Shown here in pieces: positions 10,075 to 19,567 of a stretch of DNA of 64,000 nt. This DNA is from Polynucleobacter arcticus (GTDB lineage Bacteria > Pseudomonadota > Gammaproteobacteria > Burkholderiales > Burkholderiaceae): positions 1,843,702 through 1,907,701 of the forward strand of contig NZ_CP028940.1 of NCBI RefSeq assembly GCF_013307205.1. The letters run 5' to 3'. The first letter of the stretch is position 1. Each line of letters begins with the position of its first letter. The notes under the pieces were generated by a model. That model worked only from the letters and a program-made list of their open reading frames with translations. It did not search any database and was not told the DNA's origin. The translations under genes were made by a program, and so were the position numbers.

Positions 10075-10509
10075 ATGTCTAAACTTGCCAGACTCTTTCA
10101 TAATGCAGATGAGGTAGTGGAAGCATGGCGAGATGCCCTTAAGCATCGAGACGTCAAAGGCGCTTTAGCAATCTGGCTAGATGATGACTCTATTACCTGC
10201 GTTCTTCCAGAGGGTCAACGCCTCAGTGGTCATGCTGAAATTCGGGCGGGCCTAGAGCGTCTCTTAGAAAAGCAAGCGCTATTTCTAGAGCCCATTGCCT
10301 GCATCACGCACTCTGTTTTAGGGGCTGCAGTCTATGACACCACGGAAGCAGTTCATCTAAAACCTGATCAAATTGAAGCAGCATTCTTTCTGAACATCAC
10401 CTTAGTTCTACTGCAAGATAGTCAAGGCTGGCGGATTGCACATCTCCATGCCAGTCATTCCAGCGACGATACTTTTGATGCCCCATCCACTCCACACGGC
10501 CTACATTAA
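10075..10509 (+). CDS. NTF2-like / SnoaL-like protein
   Basis: A 144-residue protein with the pattern of the NTF2-like superfamily: an N-terminal helix (AWRDALKHRDVKGALAIWLDDDSITCVLP), a loop with GHAEIRAGLERLLE, then strands ending in GWRIAHLHAS, the usual last strand. Members range from enzymes to simple binding proteins, so no substrate can be named. It lies 29 bases after waaF and upstream of another uncharacterised gene on the same strand. No signal peptide. Confidence 0.7.
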   Translation: MSKLARLFHNADEVVEAWRDALKHRDVKGALAIWLDDDSITCVLPEGQRLSGHAEIRAGLERLLEKQALFLEPIACITHSVLGAAVYDTTEAVHLKPDQIEAAFFLNITLVLLQDSQGWRIAHLHASHSSDDTFDAPSTPHGLH

Positions 10510-10537
10510 ATAAACTTGGTGAAAAGATTACTGCCTC

Positions 10538-11152
10538 ATGGATGAGCAAGTACTACGGTCACTGACTAAGTGGCCCAATGTCCCCAATTGCTTTGGATGG
10601 CTAGCTTTAGACCGACGCGGCCAATGGCGTATGCGTGATGAGTATGCCCAAGAAAATCAACTTCCTGGTAATGCCATTCAACATGTAGCCTTAAATGAAT
10701 TCATTTCCAGAAATTATGCTCACGATACGTTGGGAAGATATTTTTTTCAGAATGGTCCCCAAAGAGTGTTTATCGCACTGGATGCTAGCCCGTGGATTAC
10801 AAGAATCATTCCTAGTGAAAGCGGTACTCAGCTACTTACTCAATGCGGCACAGAAATACAGCCGGAGGGCGCCCTAAGTGACGAGAAAGGCAACATTTAT
10901 ATTTATGGAATGCTTTTGCAATCAATAGCCGACCCCATAGATGAGAAAGTATTTCATCAAACAGAAATACTTTCTGTAGCATTACTTCATGATCATGATT
11001 TAGATCTATTTGCGGATCAGTCTAAAGTACAAGAAGATGCCTGTAGTTTTAGAGGGTTATGGCATTGGGATAATGAACGCCTACCTATTGAACCGATTCA
11101 CTCCGCAGAATTGAGCCAACGCTTTCAATTCATCAAAGCACCTATTAGTTAA
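10538..11152 (+). CDS. conserved betaproteobacterial protein of unknown function
   Basis: 204 residues, no signal peptide or membrane segment. The N-terminus has a dense pattern (KWPNVPNCFGWLALDRRGQW) that I recall from a family common in Burkholderiales and usually annotated only by a DUF number (possibly DUF2944; unverified). The middle holds YFFQNGPQRVFIALD; the C-terminus (GLWHWDNERLPIEPI) is Trp-rich. It begins 28 bases after the NTF2-like gene and its stop abuts the convergent bepA-like gene with no gap, so neither has room for a separate terminator. Confidence 0.7.
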   Translation: MDEQVLRSLTKWPNVPNCFGWLALDRRGQWRMRDEYAQENQLPGNAIQHVALNEFISRNYAHDTLGRYFFQNGPQRVFIALDASPWITRIIPSESGTQLLTQCGTEIQPEGALSDEKGNIYIYGMLLQSIADPIDEKVFHQTEILSVALLHDHDLDLFADQSKVQEDACSFRGLWHWDNERLPIEPIHSAELSQRFQFIKAPIS

Positions 11153-12871
11153 TTAGCCGGGCATACTCTTACCCTGCTCTTTTAACTCCTCTTGGTATTG
11201 CTTTTGCATTTCTCGAAGGCGCGCATCAATACTCGAGGCTTGATAAAAGTCTGCACTACCTGAGGATCTGGCTATTTTGAGTTGCTCAATTGCTGAAGGC
11301 CAGGCACCTTCAAGAGCATACTTTTCACCTAGAGCGTAATGGCGCATCGGCACATTTTTTGCTTGATCATACGCATTAGAAAGCATCGCCCACCATACCA
11401 CCTCATTCGGCTGAACTCTGGTACGGGCTTTTAGCCACGTGATTGCATCATTAGTTCGACCTAGCTTTAGATACGCATTCATCATCGCTGCTCCAGCAGC
11501 ATAGGACTGCGGATACGCCCTCAAAGTTGTCTGAGCAATTTGGAGTGCCTCTTCATTTTTTCCTTTAGCTAAAGCCAGCTCAGAGGAAGTAATATCCAAG
11601 GAAAGACTCTGTCTCTGAATAGGCGATCCTGGGGCGCTGGCACTATTGGCTAAATTACGCGCTTGCTGCAAATAAGCTGCGGCCTGATCAAACTTACCTT
11701 GTTTTTGAGCAACGAGTGCAAGCCCATAAATACCCTCCATTTGCTTTCCAGGAGTTGATTGCTTACTTAAACCTTCAAAGGTATTTTTTAAATCGTACAT
11801 CTGACTAGAGCTACCGGATTGCTCCATACGAGCCCGAGCTTTTATGAAATAAAACTCTACTGCCGTCGGGACATTTCTACTGCCAACATTGCGAGCACGG
11901 TCTTGCATATCTGCAATACGATCAGTAGTTAATGGGTGAGTGCGAACATAGGAGGGCACTCCACTATCCATAATCCCGGTGGCTTTTTGCAGGCGCTGGA
12001 AAAATCCTGGCGCTCCATTGACGTCATAACCACTAGCAGCCAGTATCTGAAAACCAATCCGGTCTGCCTCGCGCTCTGCATCCCTCGAATAAGAGAGCTG
12101 ATTATTAATAGCAACTGCTTGACCACCTTGCATGAGACCCGAAGCTGCACCAGGATTACGTGAGGCAGCCAAGGCACCTAATAAGATTCCAGCCAAAGCA
12201 ATCATCGTATTGGTAGTCTGCTTATCCATTTGGCGGGCGAGATGACGCTGTAATACATGCCCTATCTCATGCCCCATGACCGAAGCGACTTCTGAGTCCG
12301 ATTCAGCGCTGACCAACAATCCCGTATGAAAACCAATAAATCCACCAGGCAGTGCAAACGCGTTAATACTGCCATCTTTCACAGCAAACACTTCAAAGTT
12401 ATAAGCGCCACTACCTTGTTCATTAGCGCCGCCTAATTGCAACCGTTTCGCAGCCTCTAACAAACGTCGCTTCATTTGATTGAGATAATCATAGATTGGC
12501 AGATCATTAGAATAATCAGGATCAGGACGAATCTGACGCATGATCATCTCACCATATTTTTTTTCATCCAAGCGACTGAGGCTATCACCACCAGGATCAC
12601 CCATGTCAGGCAATACAAAAGTTGGTTGCACCAGGGGAGCATTACGAGATGGTAAATTCGTGGAGCGGGCATCTGGTGACTGAACTGCTCTGCCCAAGTT
12701 TTGCAAAGCTGCGGATTCGCCCTGTACCGAGACATCCCCTGATACGCTTGAAGAAGCGGGACCAGCAGCATAAACAAAGCCGGTGCTAGGCAAGGCTAAA
12801 GCCAAAATAAGCTGGCACGCCAAAATTCGCTTAAATAACGATGATTTTTGTGGTGTTTTTATAGCCTGCAT
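11153..12871 (-). CDS. bepA: BepA-like M48 metalloprotease with TPR repeats
   Basis: Periplasmic chaperone-protease of the BepA/YfgC family, which in E. coli helps assemble or remove stalled LptD. A signal peptide is clear (residues 1-36: KR, then [19 protein letters not shown]). The zinc motif HEIGH is at 201-205, with a further Glu ligand in EREAD around 266-270. TPR-like helices follow from about residue 330 to the end. The 572-residue length is somewhat above E. coli BepA (487). Only 23 bases separate it from the divergent moaC. Its presence fits the lptD-surA cluster further on. Confidence 0.88.
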   Translation of the reverse strand: MQAIKTPQKSSLFKRILACQLILALALPSTGFVYAAGPASSSVSGDVSVQGESAALQNLGRAVQSPDARSTNLPSRNAPLVQPTFVLPDMGDPGGDSLSRLDEKKYGEMIMRQIRPDPDYSNDLPIYDYLNQMKRRLLEAAKRLQLGGANEQGSGAYNFEVFAVKDGSINAFALPGGFIGFHTGLLVSAESDSEVASVMGHEIGHVLQRHLARQMDKQTTNTMIALAGILLGALAASRNPGAASGLMQGGQAVAINNQLSYSRDAEREADRIGFQILAASGYDVNGAPGFFQRLQKATGIMDSGVPSYVRTHPLTTDRIADMQDRARNVGSRNVPTAVEFYFIKARARMEQSGSSSQMYDLKNTFEGLSKQSTPGKQMEGIYGLALVAQKQGKFDQAAAYLQQARNLANSASAPGSPIQRQSLSLDITSSELALAKGKNEEALQIAQTTLRAYPQSYAAGAAMMNAYLKLGRTNDAITWLKARTRVQPNEVVWWAMLSNAYDQAKNVPMRHYALGEKYALEGAWPSAIEQLKIARSSGSADFYQASSIDARLREMQKQYQEELKEQGKSMPG

Positions 12872-12894
12872 CTCTATATGGTAAAACTTATCTT

Positions 12895-13371
12895 ATGAAT
12901 AAACTAACTCATTTTGATGCTAGTGGCCAAGCCCACATGGTTAATGTTGGAGATAAGCCCAATACCCACCGAATTGCCATTGCTACAGGCAAAATTACCA
13001 TGCTCCCCGAGACTTTCGGCATGATTGAGGCGGGTACCCACAAAAAAGGGGATGTTTTGGGCATTGCCAGAATCGCCGGCATTCAGGCTTCCAAGAAAAC
13101 ATCAGATCTCATCCCGCTTTGTCACCCGCTAGCCTTAACGCACGTCAGCCTAGAGTTTTCACTCAACAAAGACACCAGTAGCATTACTTGCCAAGTGAAA
13201 GCTGAGACCACCGGCCCTACAGGCGTAGAAATGGAGGCCCTCACCGCCGTTCAAGTTGCGCTACTCACCATCTATGACATGGCGAAAGCTGTTGATAGGG
13301 GCATGGTGATGGGTGATGTTCACCTTCTGGAAAAGAGTGGTGGGAAGTCTGGTGAATGGAAGTCCGATTAA
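12895..13371 (+). CDS. moaC: cyclic pyranopterin monophosphate synthase MoaC
   Basis: Converts the MoaA product, 3',8-cyclo-7,8-dihydro-GTP, into cPMP in molybdenum cofactor synthesis. The active-site segments are [13 protein letters not shown] (67-79), [12 protein letters not shown] (107-118) and YDMAKAVD (127-134). It is 158 residues, normal for the family. It stands apart from other moa genes in this window. A hairpin follows 20 bases after its stop. Confidence 0.95.
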   Translation: MNKLTHFDASGQAHMVNVGDKPNTHRIAIATGKITMLPETFGMIEAGTHKKGDVLGIARIAGIQASKKTSDLIPLCHPLALTHVSLEFSLNKDTSSITCQVKAETTGPTGVEMEALTAVQVALLTIYDMAKAVDRGMVMGDVHLLEKSGGKSGEWKSD

Positions 13372-13390
13372 TTAGAAACTCCAAAATAAA

Positions 13391-13432
13391 AGCAGCTAAG
13401 CCACCCCGATGAATTGAGGCAGCTTAGTTGCT
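13391..13432. terminator. hairpin between convergent moaC and pilin gene
   Basis: AGCAGCTAAGCC pairs with GGCAGCTTAGTTGCT across a 13-base loop, with a mismatch and a bulge. It lies between the convergent moaC and pilin genes and probably ends both transcripts. The U-tracts are poor, so termination strength is uncertain. Confidence 0.5.
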
Positions 13433-13453
13433 TATGTAATGCCGTTAACTATT

Positions 13454-13951
13454 CTATTTAGTAAAACGGCACTCTGAAGGTAAGAGCTGAGGTAACAAGT
13501 TTGTTTCAGCAGAACGGCAAGACCACCCACCTGCCCAGGTCGAACCCTCCGGCTTAGATAAATTAATTGCTTTCGGGGCATTAGCATCCGGATCATTCGT
13601 TGGAATGAGGTGCAATGTATTTTTATTATCTGGGGCTACGTTACTCTGAAAGTCGATGGCTATAGCGCCTGATGGTGTGATTTCAATTAACTTCACACTG
13701 CGAGTGGGTACGAAAGTAAATGAACCATGAGTTGCCTCATCCATTGCTACAGTACCCCTACTAGCAAAGGCCTCCGTTACTGCCAGCTTTGCACTGGAAG
13801 ACAGGTTCATGCCCTCTACGATGCGACTACGGGCGATATAGTCTTGATATTGAGGAACTGCAACGGCAACTAAGATGCCAATGATGGCGACCACCACCAT
13901 AACCTCAATCAAGGTAAATCCAGACTCTTGCTGTTGATCTTGTAAAGACAT
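13454..13951 (-). CDS. pilA: type IV pilin (PilA-like major prepilin)
   Basis: Type IV prepilin. The leader [11 protein letters not shown] ends at Gly11, followed by mature Phe12 and [20 protein letters not shown], with the conserved Glu5 of the mature protein at residue 16. PilD would cut and N-methylate here. The C-terminal pair Cys145 and Cys161 fits the D-region disulfide. It is 165 residues long. The start ATG at 13951 follows an AGGAG; a longer reading to 13981 would break the short leader. No other pil gene lies in the window, so it is a single major-pilin-like locus. Confidence 0.9.
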   Translation of the reverse strand: MSLQDQQQESGFTLIEVMVVVAIIGILVAVAVPQYQDYIARSRIVEGMNLSSSAKLAVTEAFASRGTVAMDEATHGSFTFVPTRSVKLIEITPSGAIAIDFQSNVAPDNKNTLHLIPTNDPDANAPKAINLSKPEGSTWAGGWSCRSAETNLLPQLLPSECRFTK

Positions 13952-13990
13952 ATTCACTAGCTCCTGAGGGTTGAATCTCACATGATCCAG

Positions 13991-14019
13991 TCTATACCCA
14001 ACAAACTCAAGATCTCCAA
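13991..14019 (-). promoter_or_regulatory. candidate sigma-70 promoter of the pilin gene
   Basis: On the minus strand TTGGAG (14019-14014), a 17-base spacer and TATAGA (13996-13991) lie 40 bases before the pilin start and just after the terC terminator. I did not find a clear RpoN (-24 GG / -12 GC) promoter here, although many pilA genes use one. Confidence 0.4.
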
Positions 14020-14024
14020 ATATA

Positions 14025-14055
14025 AGAAAAGCCGGCTTTCAAGGCCGGCTTTTCT
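14025..14055 (-). terminator. intrinsic terminator of terC
   Basis: AGAAAAGCCGGC (14025-14036) pairs perfectly over 12 bp with GCCGGCTTTTCT (14044-14055), with a 7-base loop. It begins 21 bases past the terC stop, and the stem ends in a U-rich arm on the minus strand. Confidence 0.85.
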
Positions 14056-14076
14056 GATTAATGCGAAAGAAAATAT

Positions 14077-14775
14077 TTACGCTTTTTTGCCGCTCCGCTT
14101 CACAATCTCGCCAAGGGCCATTACACCGATGGCACCTACAGCACCTGCTACTAGGCTGTATGCCTCGACTCCAGCGCCGAAGTATTTGATTACGCCAGGA
14201 TCGGATAGCATCATGCCGCCAGCAATCCAACCAAGCAAACCGGCTCCAGCCGTCACGATAATTGGGAATCGATCAATCAGATACAGAACAATTCGGCTGC
14301 CACCAATAATGAGGGGTACAGAAACCAATAAACCGAAAACAATGTATCCCAACTGATGAGCTTGGTCATCAACCTGACCTGCGGCACCAGCAATTGCGAG
14401 AACGTTGTCCAGACTCATAACGATATCCGCAATGATGATGGTCTTAATAGCTGCAAATAACTTATCAGGTGCTTGAAGATCATGACCCTCTTCGCCACCA
14501 GTGTCCACCATCAACTTGTAACCAATCCACAGCAAGGCAAGAGCGCCAACAAACTTTAAGAACGGAATTTGCAGCAAAGTTACTGCGAAGGCAACCAGCA
14601 CAACACGCAAAATGATTGCGCCGGCGGTTCCCCACAAAATTCCCTTACGACGTTGATTTGGGTGCAAATTACGGCAGGCTAAGGCGATCACAACCGCGTT
14701 ATCACCGCCCAACAGAATATCGATCAAGATGATCTGCGCGATCACCGACCAATCCAGCATTGTAAAAAACTCCAT
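14077..14775 (-). CDS. TerC family integral membrane protein (YjbE type)
   Basis: Integral inner-membrane protein of the TerC/LysE-like superfamily, 232 residues with about seven hydrophobic segments. The acidic motifs LLGGDNAVVIA (about residues 21-31) and MSLDNVLAIAGAAG (about 119-132) are characteristic; they may bind metal, and relatives act in manganese export. This member's substrate is unknown. It follows sucD on the same strand, but a terminator separates them. GAGG lies 5 bases before the chosen ATG. Confidence 0.85.
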   Translation of the reverse strand: MEFFTMLDWSVIAQIILIDILLGGDNAVVIALACRNLHPNQRRKGILWGTAGAIILRVVLVAFAVTLLQIPFLKFVGALALLWIGYKLMVDTGGEEGHDLQAPDKLFAAIKTIIIADIVMSLDNVLAIAGAAGQVDDQAHQLGYIVFGLLVSVPLIIGGSRIVLYLIDRFPIIVTAGAGLLGWIAGGMMLSDPGVIKYFGAGVEAYSLVAGAVGAIGVMALGEIVKRSGKKA

Positions 14776-14819
14776 GTCTTCCTCTTATATTTTTATGTTT
14801 TAACTTCTTAGCACCACAA

Positions 14820-14846
14820 AAAAGGATGCTTTTTCGGCACCCTTTT
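14820..14846 (-). terminator. intrinsic terminator of sucCD
   Basis: AAAAGGATGC and GGCACCCTTTT pair with one mismatch (nine paired bases, 7-base loop). Read on the minus strand it follows the sucD stop at 14859 by about a dozen bases and ends in a U-run. Confidence 0.7.
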
Positions 14847-14858
14847 CCTAATTCGTAA

Positions 14859-15752
14859 TTACAACATGGCTTTCAGTAATGCTGCCATTTCTGATGGATT
14901 TTTTGTTACTTTAAAGCCACATTCTTCCATCACTGCAAGCTTAGCATCAGCAGTGTCAGCACCACCAGAAATCAATGCACCAGCATGGCCCATACGTTTT
15001 CCAGGGGGCGCTGTCACACCGGCAATAAAGCCAACTACGGGCTTTTTCATATTAGCCTTGCACCAGCGAGCTGCTTCAGCCTCGTCCGGCCCACCAATTT
15101 CACCGATCATGATGACGGCATCCGTATCAGGGTCTTCATTGAACATTCTCATGATGTCAATGTGCTTGAGTCCATTGATTGGATCACCACCAATACCTAC
15201 TGCAGTAGATTGGCCCAAACCAATAGCCGTTAATTGACCAACCGCCTCATAAGTCAAGGTGCCGGAACGGCTAACCACACCAATACGACCTTTTTTATGA
15301 ATATGCCCAGGCATGATGCCAATCTTGATTTCATCTGGAGTGATGATTCCAGGGCAATTAGGCCCCAGCAGTAAAGTCTTCTTACCGCCAGCAGCTTCTT
15401 TTGCCATCATTTTATTACGCACTTCCAACATATCCTTAACTGGAATGCCTTCAGTAATACAAATAACAAAATCGAGATCCGCTTCAACGGCTTCCCAAAT
15501 AGCAGCTGCAGCGCCAGGAGGCGGAACATAAATAACGGAAGTAGTAGCGCCAGTTTGTTGAGCGGCTTCTTTTACTGTTCCATAAATAGGAATATTAAAA
15601 ATAGACTCGCCGGCTTTTTTAGGATTTACACCAGCAACAAAACAATTCTTACCATTGGCATAGTCCTGGCACTTTTCAGTGTGAAATTGGCCAGTCTTAC
15701 CAGTAATACCTTGCGTAATTACTTTAGTATTTTTATTTACCAAAATAGACAT
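14859..15752 (-). CDS. sucD: succinyl-CoA ligase alpha subunit
   Basis: CoA-binding and phosphohistidine subunit of succinyl-CoA synthetase (TCA cycle). The N-terminal CoA-binding Rossmann domain starts with [25 protein letters not shown] lies mid-protein, and His256 in [10 protein letters not shown] is the residue phosphorylated in catalysis. It is 297 residues, standard. It follows sucC by 14 bases on the same strand. Confidence 0.96.
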   Translation of the reverse strand: MSILVNKNTKVITQGITGKTGQFHTEKCQDYANGKNCFVAGVNPKKAGESIFNIPIYGTVKEAAQQTGATTSVIYVPPPGAAAAIWEAVEADLDFVICITEGIPVKDMLEVRNKMMAKEAAGGKKTLLLGPNCPGIITPDEIKIGIMPGHIHKKGRIGVVSRSGTLTYEAVGQLTAIGLGQSTAVGIGGDPINGLKHIDIMRMFNEDPDTDAVIMIGEIGGPDEAEAARWCKANMKKPVVGFIAGVTAPPGKRMGHAGALISGGADTADAKLAVMEECGFKVTKNPSEMAALLKAML

Positions 15753-15766
15753 ATTGATTTCCTTGA

Positions 15767-16936
15767 TTATTTGTTTTTCGCAACAGCAGCCACTACCTTG
15801 GTAGCAGCTTCAGCCATTGAATCGGCGCTAATGATTGGCAAACCAGAGTCTGCAAGAATCTTCTTACCTAATTCCTCATTGGTACCCTTCATGCGCACAA
15901 CCAAAGGTACAGTCAAGTTCACGGCTTTACATGCGGTTACCACGCCATCAGCGATCACATCGCAACGCATGATGCCGCCAAAAATATTCACCAAAATCGC
16001 TTCAACACTCTTATTTTTGAGCATGATTTTGAATGCTTCAGTCACTTTCTCTGCTGTAGCACCACCGCCAACGTCCAGGAAGTTGGCTGGCTCACCGCCG
16101 AATAGCTTGATGGTGTCCATCGTTGCCATTGCCAAGCCTGCACCGTTCACTAAGCAGCCGATATTGCCATCGAGTGAAATGTAAGCCAAGTCGAACTTAG
16201 AAGCCTCGATCTCCGCTGCATCCTCTTCATCGATATCGCGGTAAGCAACGATTTCAGGATGGCGATACAAGGCATTTGGATCAAAATTAAATTTAGCATC
16301 AAGAGCTTTGATCTTGCCATTACCCTCAAGAATCAATGGATTAATTTCAACCAATGAAGCGTCAGTTTCCCAATAGGTTTTGTATAAGTTCTTAAACACA
16401 TCACTTGCCATTGGAATGGAGGCATCGGGAACTCCAATACCTTTCGCAATAATCTGGCAATCAGCATCCGTCAATCCAACTAATGGATCAACAAATACCT
16501 TAATAATTTTTTCTGGATGAGATTCTGCAACCTCTTCAATGTCCATACCGCCTTCGCTGGAGGCCATGATCACATTTTTTTGTGTGCCACGGTCAGTAAC
16601 GATGCTGAAGTAGTACTCTTTTTTGATATCGGCGCCATCTTCAACCAAGAGGCGATTCACTTTTTGACCTTCTGGACCGGTTTGGTGCGTCTTCAATTGC
16701 ATGCCTAAAATTTCAGAAGCGTACTTTTTTACTTCGTCCATGCTGCGCGCTAATTTCACGCCGCCGCCTTTACCACGACCACCCGCATGAATTTGCGCCT
16801 TAACAACCCACACAGGGCCGCCTAATTGTTCAGCAGCTTTGATTGCCTCATCCACACTAAATGCAGGAATGCCATTTGGAACAGGCACATTAAATTGGCG
16901 AAGTAGTTCTTTGCCTTGGTACTCGTGAATTTTCAT
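15767..16936 (-). CDS. sucC: succinyl-CoA ligase (ADP-forming) beta subunit
   Basis: ATP-grasp subunit that partners Suc[16 protein letters not shown] opens the protein as in the family. [20 protein letters not shown] (about 44-63) is the nucleotide-binding segment; [11 protein letters not shown] and [14 protein letters not shown] lie in the C-terminal CoA-ligase domain. It is 389 residues, normal. First gene of the sucC-sucD unit. The 189 bases between it and recX should carry its promoter, though I cannot pick out convincing -35/-10 boxes there. Confidence 0.96.
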   Translation of the reverse strand: MKIHEYQGKELLRQFNVPVPNGIPAFSVDEAIKAAEQLGGPVWVVKAQIHAGGRGKGGGVKLARSMDEVKKYASEILGMQLKTHQTGPEGQKVNRLLVEDGADIKKEYYFSIVTDRGTQKNVIMASSEGGMDIEEVAESHPEKIIKVFVDPLVGLTDADCQIIAKGIGVPDASIPMASDVFKNLYKTYWETDASLVEINPLILEGNGKIKALDAKFNFDPNALYRHPEIVAYRDIDEEDAAEIEASKFDLAYISLDGNIGCLVNGAGLAMATMDTIKLFGGEPANFLDVGGGATAEKVTEAFKIMLKNKSVEAILVNIFGGIMRCDVIADGVVTACKAVNLTVPLVVRMKGTNEELGKKILADSGLPIISADSMAEAATKVVAAVAKNK

Positions 16937-17125
16937 TATTACTCCCGAAACAGTATCTTTTTTAGCAAGCGATGAGGATTAGTAAAGCCGATTACACCTT
17001 TAGCGCCAACTTATTTAAGGACTAACTGTTAAAAGTTAAATTAAATAAATGGGAAGGGCTTTACCGACTGCATAAGTCTATCATGCTGCAATGCCGCAAC
17101 ATGGGATATTGGCTACGTAATTGCC

Positions 17126-17662
17126 CTAGTCGGGACGCCCTGCCACTACCTTGGACACCACGTCTGAGCTAAACCCCTTGGAAGCTAGAAAACGATACTG
17201 GCGCGCACGCTCTTTTTGTTCCGTTGCTAAAACTCCAAACTTGCGCAGCCAGAGCTCGTTCGCCCTTTGATATTCAGTCGCCTTAAGCGCCTTCAATAAG
17301 TCTGCAGTCTTTGCGCTATCTACACCAGCCTGCGACAGTTCATCCTGAATTTTGCGAGTGCCAAATCGCTCACTACGGCGTCGAACCAAAGCTTCTGCAA
17401 AGCGCTGGTCGGAAAGCCAGCCGCGAGCCTCAAAATCATCTAAAACTGCCTCTATTTGAAGGGCCAAGGGAATCGCTGGGACTGCAGCCTCATCGCCCTC
17501 CTCAGTCGAACTGAATTTTAACTTTCTTGCTTCGGACTCTTCAAGCTTAGATGCTAGTCCCTTGCGACTGTACTCTCGCATCGACAAAAGGCGCAAAGCC
17601 CGAGCTTTAAGACTCGGGCTTTGTTTCTGACTTTTTTTAGTAGCGCTGCCTAACTCAGACAT
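17126..17662 (-). CDS. recX: RecX regulator of RecA
   Basis: RecX binds RecA filaments and limits their growth. The sequence is 178 residues, helical and highly charged, with the RecX pattern ALRLLSMREYSRKGLASKL (about 22-40), LDDFEARGWLSDQRFAEALVRRRSERFG (about 94-121) and a C-terminal third repeat ending RQYRFLASKGFSSDVVSKV. It starts 7 bases after the recA stop and is surely co-transcribed with it. Confidence 0.92.
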   Translation of the reverse strand: MSELGSATKKSQKQSPSLKARALRLLSMREYSRKGLASKLEESEARKLKFSSTEEGDEAAVPAIPLALQIEAVLDDFEARGWLSDQRFAEALVRRRSERFGTRKIQDELSQAGVDSAKTADLLKALKATEYQRANELWLRKFGVLATEQKERARQYRFLASKGFSSDVVSKVVAGRPD

Positions 17663-17669
17663 TGAACGA

Positions 17670-18758
17670 TTACGCTTCCTCTTCTTCGCTCAACACATCA
17701 CTCACTATGGCTGTTCCAGCCTTCACACCTAATTTCGCACGAATCTTTGCTTCGATATCTTGCGCAATAGCGGGATTCTCTTTCAAGAACTCACGGACGT
17801 TATCTTTTCCTTGGCCAATACGATCACCGTTGTAGGCATACCAAGAGCCTGATTTCTCAACGATATCGGCTTCAACACCCATATCGATAATTTCACCTTC
17901 TCTGGAAATACCCTGGCCGTACATGATGTCGAAGATCGCCTCGCGGAATGGAGGGGATACCTTGTTCTTCACGACTTTCACACGCGTCTCATTACCAACG
18001 ACTTCATCGCCCTTCTTGATGCTGCCGATACGACGAATGTCTAAACGCATAGAAGCGTAGAACTTTAATGCATTACCACCTGTAGTCGTTTCAGGTGAAC
18101 CAAACATCACACCAATCTTCATACGAATCTGATTAATAAAGATGACTGTTGTATTGGTACGCTTGATCGCGCCAGTTAGCTTACGCAAGGCTTGACTCAT
18201 TAGGCGGGCTTGTAAGCCCGGCAATGAATCACCCATATCGCCCTCGATCTCTGCCCTTGGCACCAAGGCCGCTACAGAGTCGATCACGATCAAATCAATG
18301 GAGCCGGAACGCACCAAGGCATCAGCAATTTCTAAAGCCTGCTCGCCAGTATCCGGTTGTGAAATCAGTAAATTGTTTACATCAACACCAAGTCGCGAGG
18401 CGTATTGAACATCTAAAGCGTGCTCGGCATCGATAAAGGCGCAAGTTCCACCAATCTTTTGCATCTCCGCAATGGCATGCAAAGTCAGCGTTGTTTTGCC
18501 TGAAGACTCGGGACCATAAATCTCAATGACGCGCCCACGTGCCAAACCACCAACCCCAAGGGCAATATCCAGCCCTAATGAGCCGCTGGATACCACTTGA
18601 ATATCTTGATGAATCTCTGCGTCGCCCAATCTCATGATTGAGCCCTTGCCAAATTGCTTCTCAATTTGCGCCAAGGCCGCAGTCAAGGCCTTTTGCTTAT
18701 CTCCACTCATGCCGTCAAATTCTGATGAGGCTGATTTTTTCTTATCATCCAAGGCCAT
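17670..18758 (-). CDS. recA: recombinase RecA
   Basis: ATP-dependent strand exchange and SOS co-protease. Walker A GPESSGKT is at residues 82-89, followed by FIDAEHALD and [15 protein letters not shown] (Walker B); [12 protein letters not shown] is the L2 DNA-binding region. With the ATG at 18758 (MALDDKKKS) it has 362 residues. That ATG follows AGGGAG at good spacing, while the longer reading to 18824 would begin with a Lys/Asn-rich extension covering the leader. A LexA box lies about 70-85 bases upstream. Confidence 0.97.
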   Translation of the reverse strand: MALDDKKKSASSEFDGMSGDKQKALTAALAQIEKQFGKGSIMRLGDAEIHQDIQVVSSGSLGLDIALGVGGLARGRVIEIYGPESSGKTTLTLHAIAEMQKIGGTCAFIDAEHALDVQYASRLGVDVNNLLISQPDTGEQALEIADALVRSGSIDLIVIDSVAALVPRAEIEGDMGDSLPGLQARLMSQALRKLTGAIKRTNTTVIFINQIRMKIGVMFGSPETTTGGNALKFYASMRLDIRRIGSIKKGDEVVGNETRVKVVKNKVSPPFREAIFDIMYGQGISREGEIIDMGVEADIVEKSGSWYAYNGDRIGQGKDNVREFLKENPAIAQDIEAKIRAKLGVKAGTAIVSDVLSEEEEA

Positions 18759-18827
18759 GTGCACTCCCTTTTCGCTATTTGTTAGGCTGTTTTTTGAGTT
18801 TTTTGTGTTTTTTGTCAACATCAATGT

Positions 18828-18856
18828 ACTGTATATAAGAACAGTACTATTTGCAA
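18828..18856 (-). promoter_or_regulatory. recA promoter with LexA SOS box
   Basis: 18829-18844 reads CTGTATATAAGAACAG, an exact CTGT-N8-ACAG LexA operator, extended by flanking TA on both sides. On the minus strand TTGCAA (18856-18851) could be the -35, with TACAGT or TATACA inside the box as the -10, so LexA would cover the promoter. This is the standard proteobacterial arrangement for recA. It implies SOS control of recA-recX; lexA is not in the window. Confidence 0.88.
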
Positions 18857-18874
18857 GTCACTTTTTAAAAGAAT

Positions 18875-19408
18875 TTACTGATTTTGCTCTAGGCTAAGTC
18901 TGATATGACGACCATGCCAGTAAAAGAATAGCGGGATAGCAGCACCCCACACAATCGCTAGGAATAGCAGTCCGCCTAATTGCCCATGTTCACCCCAGGA
19001 GCCTGCGCCCATACGAATCCCTGCCTCGTAGGACAGTGGACCGGATATGGCCCCTAATAAGGCCCCCAACAATGGCTTGCTACGCAACCAGGATAAAGAG
19101 CCATTAATGGTGCTAGCGACCAATGCCCAAAGCGTCCACATCCAAAAAGGAGATAAATAAGGGCTAGGCCAAGCATCTTGGAAGTGTAAAAAGCCCAGAT
19201 TTGCTATTAGCGTGTCAGTGCACACTCCAAATATCAGCGCCTTCAATATGAGCTTTAACTCAAACTTGGGATGTTCTGAGCGCCAAATATGTATGGCTAG
19301 GTATAAAAGAGTGCCAATGACAGGCCAGAAGACCTGATTATTAGCCGCGCCAATGATGCATGAGAACCACCCAGCCTGAAAGAATACGAAATTCCAAAAT
19401 TTAGCCAT
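18875..19408 (-). CDS. DUF2878 family membrane protein
   Basis: A 177-residue integral membrane protein with about five hydrophobic segments (for example FVFFQAGWFSCIIGAA, VFWPVIGTLLYLAIHIW and LGGLLFLAIVWGAAIPLFFY). The pattern FWNFVFFQAGWF...D.LIAN.G is that of DUF2878, whose function is not known. I use the ATG at 19408, which has GGAG upstream. The longer reading to 19447 would run into the tRNA-Met terminator. It lies between the tRNA gene and the recA promoter. Confidence 0.8.
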   Translation of the reverse strand: MAKFWNFVFFQAGWFSCIIGAANNQVFWPVIGTLLYLAIHIWRSEHPKFELKLILKALIFGVCTDTLIANLGFLHFQDAWPSPYLSPFWMWTLWALVASTINGSLSWLRSKPLLGALLGAISGPLSYEAGIRMGAGSWGEHGQLGGLLFLAIVWGAAIPLFFYWHGRHIRLSLEQNQ

Positions 19409-19437
19409 TGATCCACTCCAAACGACACTACCTAAGA

Positions 19438-19469
19438 AAAAGGCCACTGCCGATGGGCAATGGCCTTTT
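19438..19469 (-). terminator. intrinsic terminator of tRNA-Met
   Basis: AAAAGGCCACTGCC (19438-19451) pairs with GGCAATGGCCTTTT (19456-19469) with one mismatch and a GATG loop, and ends in U on the minus strand. It starts 5 bases after the tRNA CCA end. Confidence 0.85.
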
Positions 19470-19473
19470 GATT

Positions 19474-19550
19474 TGGTGGCGATTCAGGGATTCGAACCCC
19501 GGACCTGTGGATTATGATTCCATCGCTCTAACCAACTGAGCTAAATCGCC
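19474..19550 (-). tRNA. tRNA-Met (CAT anticodon, probably elongator)
   Basis: Read on the minus strand, GGCGATT pairs with AATCGCC in the acceptor stem, the D-arm is GCTC...GAGC, the anticodon loop is ATCATAA (anticodon CAT), the T-arm contains GTTCGAATC, and CCA is encoded. Length 77 with CCA. The form fits elongator tRNA-Met; a CAT anticodon could also be tRNA-Ile2 with lysidine. Position 27-43 is an A-C mismatch in an otherwise good fold. Confidence 0.93.
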
Positions 19551-19567
19551 GAAGTTGGGATTTTATC

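Noticed and set aside
14866..15531. Long plus-strand open frames opposite sucD (and similar ones opposite pyk, pgk, htpG, recA and surA)
   Set aside because: They lie wholly inside well-identified genes, have no family resemblance or ribosome-binding sites, and mirror the codon bias of the true strand.
19474..19550. tRNA-Met as an integration (att) site
   Set aside because: No integrase and no repeat of the tRNA 3' end is visible nearby.
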